A DNA stretch of 64,000 nucleotides from assembly GCA_003013855.2 (NCBI GenBank), contig ML058448.1, positions 124,001 to 188,000 on the forward strand. Direction: 5' to 3'. Source of the stretch: Liriodendron chinense. Lineage: Eukaryota > Streptophyta > Magnoliopsida > Magnoliales > Magnoliaceae. The position numbers and the translations under genes are program-made. Below, piece after piece: positions 57,345 to 64,000 of the stretch. The notes beneath the pieces were generated by a model. That model was given only the letters and a program-made list of their open reading frames with translations. It ran no database searches and was not told the origin of the DNA. Every line of letters starts with the position of its first letter. Positions within the stretch are counted from its first letter, which is position 1.

Positions 57345-58880
57345 ATGGCTTCCATGTACCATTGTTTCTTTGTAACCTTATTCATCTTGGGAGCTTGGGC
57401 TTCTCAAGCCATGGCCCGCACTCTCCCTGACTAGTCATCCATGTTCAATCGCCATGAGCAATGGATGGTTCAATATGGACGCATCTACAAGGATGCGGCT
57501 GAAAAGGAAAAACGTTTCCAGATATTCAAGAGCAATGTGGAGTTGATAGAATCTTTTAACAGCGCAGGGGATCGATCATACAAGTTAAGCGTCAATGCAT
57601 TTGCTGATCTGACCAACGATGAATTCAGGGCCGCTCGTAACGGATTTAGGCCCATTCGAACAAGGGCATCAGAAGCCACATCCTTCATGTATGAGAATGT
57701 TACTGTACCATCTAGCATGGACTGGAGACAGAAAGGTGCTGTGACTCCCATCAAGGATCAGGGACAATGTGGTAAGTACTAACTAGACCATTAATCTTCA
57801 CCTGCCCTCTACTAACCCTCAATAATATTGGTGACTGAGCTCGTCATCAGAACGGCCACATCTGGATGGGGCCATGGCCAAAGTCCAATTTTGAACCATA
57901 CAAAGAGTAGCCAACAATGTGATCCAAATGAATGGGCAATACAAATCTTATCTTTTTTAGACTTTATAGGATAGTATTCTATTGGCCATTGAATTAATGG
58001 GAGCATTGTAGGCCTTTTTTTCTTTTTTTCGCTGGTTAATACCATAAAATCAATATGATTTTTAGGCAATGGTCAATCCAAGAGGTGGCAAGTACTCTAA
58101 TGAATGGCAAGGATCAATGAGTAAATCAAGTGATGATCTCTTCTAGAACCGATGAAGAATACGAAAACCCAAACAAGAATCTGTAACATTGTTAATACGC
58201 ATACACTTATCAAATAAGAAAAGGGAAGATGACATTGTTATTTAGTGTCTTTACTAATTGTGGCTCAAATTATATGTTCCAAAATAGGGTGTTGTTGGGC
58301 ATTCTCAGCCGTTGCAGCCACAGAAGGAATTACACAACTTAAAACGGGTAAGTTGCTTTCACTATCCGAGCAAGAGCTAGTGGACTGCGACACCAAAGGT
58401 GAGGATCAAGGCTGTGAGGGTGGCCTCATGGACGACGCCTTTGATTTCATTCAAAACAACCATGGCCTTGCAACCGAAGCTAACTACCCATACGAGGGAG
58501 TTAACGGCACTTGTAATTCCAAGGCGGCTTCAAACCATGCAGCCAAGATCAACAGTCACGAAGATGTACCAGCCAACAGCGAGAATGCGCTATTGAAGGC
58601 AGTGGCCAACCAGCCAGTTTCAGTCGCCATTGATGCCAGAGGATTGCCCTTTCAATTCTACACAGGTGGTGTATTCACTGGCATTTGTGGTACCGACCTA
58701 GACCATGGTGTGACCGCCGTTGGATATGGGACAGCTGATGATGGGACCAAATATTGGTTGGTGAAGAATTCATGGGGAACTTGGTGGGGTGAAGAAGGAT
58801 ACATAAGAATGGAAAGAGATGTGGATGCTAAGGAAGGCTTGTGTGGCATAGCCATGATGGCTTCTTACCCAACAGCGTGA
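57345..58880 (+). pseudogene. SAG39-type cysteine protease copy with one in-frame stop after the signal peptide
   Basis: Exon 1 is 57345-57771 and exon 2 is 58288-58880, with a 516-nt GT-AG intron at the same position and phase as in the minus-strand copy. The ATG begins a clear signal peptide (MASMYHCFFVTLFILGAWAS), but codon 30 is TAG (57432-57434). Downstream the frame is open to the natural TGA. It keeps the full ERFNIN prodomain, oxyanion Gln, catalytic Cys145, His282 and Asn303 (counting the stop as a residue), and the GCEGG motif. Translation from Met33 (57441) would give a protease without a signal peptide. TATA box and splice sites are intact, so decay is recent, or the stop is an allele or sequencing error. 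I call it a probable pseudogene. Confidence 0.85.
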
Positions 58881-59195
58881 AATATAAATGTTCTAATTTC
58901 AATTGTCCACTTCTTTCCTTGCTTTTTAATGTTTTATTTAGAAGCTCCTGGTATTAATGTGTAATTAATAAGTAGCTATTTTGCATGTACTTATCTTCTA
59001 TATTATATATAACGTGATTAGCGTTTGGCCAATTTTACCCCTGTAATTAGTTGTGGGGGGCGGTGTTAAAGGTGTAATTTTTAGTTGTGGCTGGCCCATT
59101 CAACCGAGGGGTATTTTTGTCTTCTCAATTCATTGATGCCACATGCACGACAATGATACGGAGGCCCGGGAGGCACTGGACCCATAGCTTCCAAG
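58881..59195. other. Downstream region of the second protease copy
   Basis: AT-rich 3' flank, presumably containing the 3' UTR. No clear element. Confidence 0.4.
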
Positions 59196-59607
59196 TAGGG
59201 CCGTTGACGGGTCGGATACGGGCCGGATCAGTGATGATCCGTATCCAATCCAATTAAGGATATATCCGACCCGAATCTGATTCGGATCACAAGTATATGA
59301 TCCGAACCCGACCCGTTTAAATATTTTGAAATCCGTTTTCGATCCGAATATGATCTGACCCGATGTCCGAATATGATACAGCCCATGCGTGGAGAGTAGA
59401 GACGAAGGAGACGACTGAGTTTTTTTTTTTTTAATCGGGTCGTTAACAGGCCGGATCAAGATTGATCCGAATCCGACCCGAATATTAAACGGATCGTCTT
59501 TGGGTATCCGAATCCGACCCGATGATTCGATTATTGATCCGAATCCGATTAAATCGGAGCGGATCTGGATTGGATACGGATCATAATCCATGCCGTTGAC
59601 AGCCCTA
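59196..59607. mobile_element. hAT-type MITE, 8-bp target duplication (7/8)
   Basis: The ends TAGGGCCGTTGACGG and (inverted) TAGGGCTGTCAACGG are a known plant hAT signature. cttccaag (59188-59195) and ctgccaag (59608-59615) flank it. The interior is a palindromic array of gatccgaatccgaccc-like words with a T12 run near 59420. Confidence 0.8.
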
Positions 59608-59637
59608 CTGCCAAGCATGACAATATGACACAGACAT

Positions 59638-60257
59638 TGGCGAAGCGAGATCAAACACCATCTCTCTCGTGGGAAAAATGACCCGAATCCACAGATCTAT
59701 CGAGCAAGATAGCTCAATCCTCGTTGATTTGTTAGCGGGCTACTCGAAAAACACAAGCAAGAAAAAGAATTCTATGACGAAAGCTATATTAGGATTCAAT
59801 AATAATTCAAAAACGAAAATAAAATAATATTTATACGTAGCCTATGTGTCCTAATTATAAAAGGAAAAAAAAACTAAGCAAAAACGAAACAAAATAGTTC
59901 AAAATGAAGGTTTCACGTGAAATCTTGCGTGTCTGCCGACCAATCGGCCGTGGGCCACGACCGGTCGGATTGGCCACAAAAGAGTCCAGAGAGTTCAAAC
60001 TGTTTAGCCAGGAAATTTGATCGGTCGGGCGATCGGTCGGCTGAGGGTCAAAACAGTCCAGTGAGTTTGGACTTTGTATGCTAGAAATTCGACCGATTTT
60101 TAGATTGGTCGGGACCAATCTAAGCAGCAGGCGATTGGTCGGGTGGGGCTGTTTCTTCATCTGCAACTTCTGACTTAGTCCCTTCGATGTGGTCTTTCGC
60201 TGATCCTTCTGCTGGTCCATCTTCATCATGTAGAGGTCCGCCACACCCTCTACATCA
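59638..60257 (-). mobile_element. 3' LTR of Ty3/gypsy element
   Basis: It starts TGATGTAGAGGGTGTGG on the minus strand directly after the PPT (60258-60270, AAGGAGGGGACAC) and is homologous to the solo LTRs at 26881 and 16158. Repeated cggtcgg words are prominent. The left limit, tggcgaagcg, is inferred because the 5' LTR lies outside the window. Confidence 0.65.
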
Positions 60258-61570
60258 GTGTCCCCTCCTTGAAAAGAACTCGACCTTGAGTTCATGTTAT
60301 CTTCTAGTTCATGGTACTTGTATAGATCAGTGACGTTGGATGTCCGGGAGATTTCAAATTCCTCGGGAAGATCAATATAGGCATTGTCATTGATCTTCTG
60401 GAGGATCAGCACGGGCCCAATCTTCTTGTATTTGAGCTTGTTGTAGGTGCCGGTTGAAAAGCACTTCTTGCGTAGGTGAACTATGACTTGGTCTTTGACC
60501 TCAAAGACCTTTGCACGACGATGCTTGTCGGCGTCTAGCTTGTATTTCTGATTCAATTCTATTAGCTGGTTCCGTACGTTAGCATGTATTTCTGTGATTC
60601 TCTCCACCATGTTCTCAGCGGCTATGCTCTTCCTTGGGACCTTGGCAAGGGAACCAAGTAAAGTGTGTGACGTGGATCCTATAAACAATATGAAATGGAG
60701 ACTTTCCCTGTGGATCGATTCGCTATGTTGTTGAAGGCGAACTCGGCTTGAGATAGAGCTAAGTCCATTGCTTCGGCTTATCCCCTGAGATACTCTAGAT
60801 GAGGTTACCCAAAGTCTTATTTACAACTTCAGTTTGACCATCTGTTTGAGGATGATACACACTACTAAACTGAAGCTGAGTATTAAATTTACTCCACAAA
60901 GTTTGCGAAAAGTGGCTAATGAACTTCGTATTAAGATCCGACGTTATGATCTTGTGAATACAATGCAACCTCACCACCTCCTTGAAGAATAGGTTAGCCA
61001 TATTCGTTGCATCAAACGTCTTCTTGCACGGAATGAAATGTGCCATCTTCGAAAATCGATCTACCACCACGAACACCGAATCTAAATTGCGCTGTGTCCG
61101 TGGGAGACCTAGGATGAAGTCCATCGAAATATCTCCTAAGGGCCCTCCAGCACGGGCAATGGAGTGTAAAGACCCATATTCTGAGAATGTCTCTTGGAGG
61201 CTTGACAAATGTGACACCGTGCAACCATCCTTCCCACGTCTCGACCTAGATGAGGCTAAAAATATTGCTCCTCTACTAGCATCTTCGTCTTATCGCGACC
61301 TAAGTGACCTCCAAGCCCACCACCGTGGAGTTCTAGTATGCTTTTGTCGTATAGAGACCACTGTGGGATGTGTAATCGATTCCCATAGAAGAGAAACCCG
61401 TCATGAATGTAAAAATCACCGGGATGATTATTTTTTCCTTGTGCCCATTCCTCTTTGAAGTCTTTGTCTTTCGCATACACCTCTTTGAGGCACTCGAACC
61501 CAATGACCTCATGCGATAGCGTATCAAGGAGAGCGACCTGACGACTCAAAGCATCAATCACCTTGTTTTG
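60258..61570 (-). pseudogene. Ty3/gypsy integrase region
   Basis: 61561-61256 carries the zinc-binding domain (LELHGGGLGGHLGRDKTKM). 61217-60795 is the catalytic core with the first Asp in ISMDFILGLP, the second in SDLNTKF (usual form SDRD) and the Glu in HPQTDGQTEVVN. 60688-60270 is the C-terminal domain (KYKKIGPVLILQKINDNAY, SRSSSFQGGDTD), whose open frame runs on into the LTR. The segments lie in separate frames with stops, so the enzyme is dead. Confidence 0.85.
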
Positions 61571-62720
61571 CTAGCCAGACTCAAACTTATGTTTCAACAC
61601 GAAGGTGAATTTTTGTAAGAATGAAACCCACCTAGCATGCACACGACTGATGTTTGTCTGGCTATTGATAAACTTTAAAGCTTGGTGATTAGTGTTTAGG
61701 ACAAACTCTCTTTGAATGAGGTAGTGTCGCCAATGTCATAGATACGACAATGTACAACTCTATTTCATATGTGGACCACTTCTTTCGCGCGTCGTTGAGC
61801 TTTTCACTGTAGAAGGTAATGGGTTTGCCCTCCACAGTTAATATGGCTCCAATCCCTACATAGGATGCGTTACAGTCCACCTCAAAGAACTTATCGAAAT
61901 TGGGCACCACAAGGACTGGGGCGGAAGACAACTTGTGCTTAATCTTAGTGAAACTTCGGTTGACTTTCTCAGTCCATTGAAATGGTCCTTTCTTCATGCA
62001 ATCTATGATAGGTGTGACTATCGTGCTGAAATTCTTGACAAAACGATGATAAAAGGTGGCTAACCCATGAAAGCTGCGAACTTTGTGGATATTGGTCGGG
62101 GTAGGCCACTCACGTATGGCCCTTACCTTGTCTTTGTCCACTCAGATTCTCGTGTATGATACAACAAACCCCAGAACAATAAGCGATTCGTCAGAAACTC
62201 GCACTTCTTCAGGTTTAGATAGAGTTTCATGGAGTACTTGAAGTACCTCTCTCAGATGTTCCATATGAGTTGCCTCATCCTAACTGTAAATTAAGATGTC
62301 ATCGAAGTAAACCATGACAAAACGACTAATAAACGGCTTCAACATTTGATTTAGGAGCCGTATGAAGGTGCTCGATGCATTCAACAATCCAAACGGCATA
62401 ACAAGCCATTCATATAATCCATCTTTGGTCTTGAAAGCTATCTTCCATTCGTCTCTGGGGTGGATATGAATCTGATGATACCCGCTTCGTAAATCTAGCT
62501 TGGAAAACACCTTCGACCCCTCGAGCATTTCTAGCATGTCGTCCAGTCGAGGAATTAATAACCGGTATTTCATACTAATCTTGTTTATCGCCCAACTGTC
62601 TACACACATTCACCAACTCCCGTCCTTCTTTGGAGTTAAGAGAGCCGAAACGGTATAGGGACTTATGCTCTCCCTCAACATTCACTTCTTCAGCAATTCC
62701 TCCACTTAGCCTTGGAGGAT
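61571..62720 (-). pseudogene. Ty3/gypsy reverse transcriptase and RNase H
   Basis: 62609-62280 is the RT core: VFSKLDLRSGYHQIHI, MPFGLLNASSTF and the YFDDILIYS catalytic box. 62141-61689 continues with the thumb (RSFHGLATFYHRFVKNFS) and RNase H (FFEVDCNASYVGIGAILT, with the first catalytic Asp, and YSEKLNDARKKWSTYEIELY). A stop and frame change near 62145 separates the two. Confidence 0.9.
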
Positions 62721-63400
62721 TTCACTTTCCCTGGGGCTCAACCGATAATGCGGTCGATTCGGTAGACTCAATATGGTGCTGAATGTCCCTCATTGGGGGC
62801 AACCCTTGGAGAAGTTCTTCGGGCCCCGTTTCATAGAATTCATCAAGAAACGGACGAAGGGTTAGGGGTATAACATGCTCCCTGAAGTCCTTACCCTTCA
62901 TCACCATGACATATATCTCGCCCACTTCTCTAGCCTCTTCTACAAACTCTCTTATGGCAAGGAGAGAGTTTTCCTCCACTACGAAAGTCTTGGGGCCGCT
63001 CTCCGATGCCATAGTCCTTCACCAACATGTAAGTTTGTCATGACCATGATGGGTCACATCTAAGTCCGACTGCCATGGCCGCCTGAGTAATAAGTGACAT
63101 GCTTCTATGTCAATCACATTGCACAACACCTCATCCTTATAGCTCCTGCCAACTAAGAAAGAAATCGAATACTGTTAAGTTATCTTAGTGTCGCCAACCT
63201 TCTTAATCCACCCAATAGAATATGGCGTTGGGTGCTTTGTGGTTGGTAGTCAGAGCTTGTCCACCATCATATTGGACACTGTTCTTACTGCTTCTGCTAT
63301 TGACGATGACATCACAAACCTTCTCGTTCACAGAGCATCGGGTGCGAAAGATATTATGGCGTTGAGGATGGGTCTCAACCTTAGGTGTGTAACACAAACG
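62721..63400 (-). pseudogene. Ty3/gypsy protease and linker
   Basis: 63397-63203 is a decayed retropepsin: VCDVIVNSRSSKNSV, where the active-site Asp and Gly have been lost. 63012-62722 is the following linker (PKTFVVEENSLLAIREF). The same linker occurs in the gag-protease-only element at 53.6 kb, linking the two families. Confidence 0.75.
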
Positions 63401-64000
63401 CTAAATAATCAAGGACTCCCCATGGTCCTGTTCGAGTCACTCAGTGTCTTCATATCCCTCTTCACTGGCTTGCTTGTAATTTTCATCGTTGGGTTTGCCC
63501 TCCATGGGCTCTTCTACGACCTCTCTTTCATTAGAAGTCAAATTTGCGGCCGGGTGCTGAGGGCACGCATTTGACAAATGACCGAGTTGTCCACAATGCC
63601 AACAATGATTCGGTCGTGGCCGAGGGTACAGATTAGGTGCCCGACTTGGACCGACGATGGCTGGAGCAGTGCATTGGGGCTTGGAGGGATCACTCTCTGT
63701 ATCACAATTTATGATCGTTGGGGGCTGGATATGCCCACCAACAGGCTCCTTACCCTTCGTAAATGGCATCATAGTTGTGGAGGCCGAAGTAGATGCGTGA
63801 GGGGCTGAGAATGGGCGCGCGGGAACCCGAGTGAGAGCCGTCTCCGCACGGTTGGTGTATTGTATGGTATCTTCAAGATTCCATATCGGAAGCATCTGTA
63901 TGCGGTCTTGAATATTGATTCTCAAACTACCAATAAACCTGACAGCCTTTTGTGCATCCGTTTCTGACAAGTCATTATGGGGGGCTAGGCGATTGAATTC
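63401..64000 (-). pseudogene. Ty3/gypsy gag, partial (runs off the right edge)
   Basis: The frame is open from 64000 down to 63437 and includes the gag core end (RFIGSLRINIQDRIQML) and an intact CCHC zinc knuckle, CWHCGQLGHLSNAC, at about 63604-63563. The N terminus, PBS and 5' LTR lie beyond the window. The gag frame itself is not broken in the visible part, but the downstream pol is. Confidence 0.85.

Noticed and set aside
59130..59654. A 174-codon minus-strand frame
   Set aside because: It lies across the palindromic hAT MITE with repeated gatccgaatccgaccc words, so the length is due to the repeat.
59855..60257. Extension of the integrase C-terminal frame into the LTR
   Set aside because: The polyprotein ends near the PPT in related elements; the extra residues are LTR read-through and not protein.

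Overview
This is nuclear DNA of a flowering plant. Evidence: spliced genes with plant-type GT-AG introns, plant-only protein families (UBA2 RNA-binding proteins, SAG39-type papain-like proteases, plant ARM-repeat and NECAP-like proteins), plant Ty3/gypsy and Ty1/copia elements, and a nuclear insertion of plastid tRNA genes. Repeated palindromic blocks built around GTGGGGCCCACC remind me of magnoliid genomes, but that is recollection and not proof.

Layout, left to right. (1) About 0.19-7.97 kb, minus strand: the 5' six coding exons of a NECAP-like (adaptin-ear-binding, endocytic) gene, running off the left edge; its last visible intron has a minor-spliceosome (U12) donor. (2) 9.3 kb, minus: an intact tRNA-Gly(GCC). 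(3) 9.6-23.2 kb: gene-poor, repeat-rich DNA with solo LTRs, fold-back MITEs, SINEs and microsatellites. (4) 23.76-26.56 kb, plus: a two-exon ARM-repeat protein gene (431 aa). (5) 26.9-34.1 kb: one solo LTR, nested hAT elements and Mutator-like fold-back elements, one of which has a perfect 9-bp target duplication. (6) 34.30-35.62 kb, plus: an intact UBA2-type two-RRM protein (439 aa) followed by about 6.5 kb of T-rich DNA that may be a 3'-UTR intron. That stretch holds a SINE, an RTE-clade LINE, a plastid insertion inside the LINE, and a hAT element. (7) 43.8-50.6 kb: LINE and copia relics, tandem repeats and a 30-nt G run. (8) 50.9-58.9 kb: two divergently oriented papain-like protease copies. 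The minus copy is intact (339 aa); the plus copy is complete except for an in-frame TAG just after the signal peptide. Between them lies a gag-protease-only LTR element with recognisable LTRs, PBS and PPT. (9) 59.2-64.0 kb: a hAT MITE, then a decayed minus-strand Ty3/gypsy element (3' LTR, integrase, RNase H, RT, protease, gag) that leaves the right edge.

The genes do not form a functional unit; they are neighbours separated by transposon-derived DNA. The most informative structure is the repeat landscape. Several insertions can be delimited to the base by their target-site duplications, and one palindromic core module appears in elements with different outer ends.
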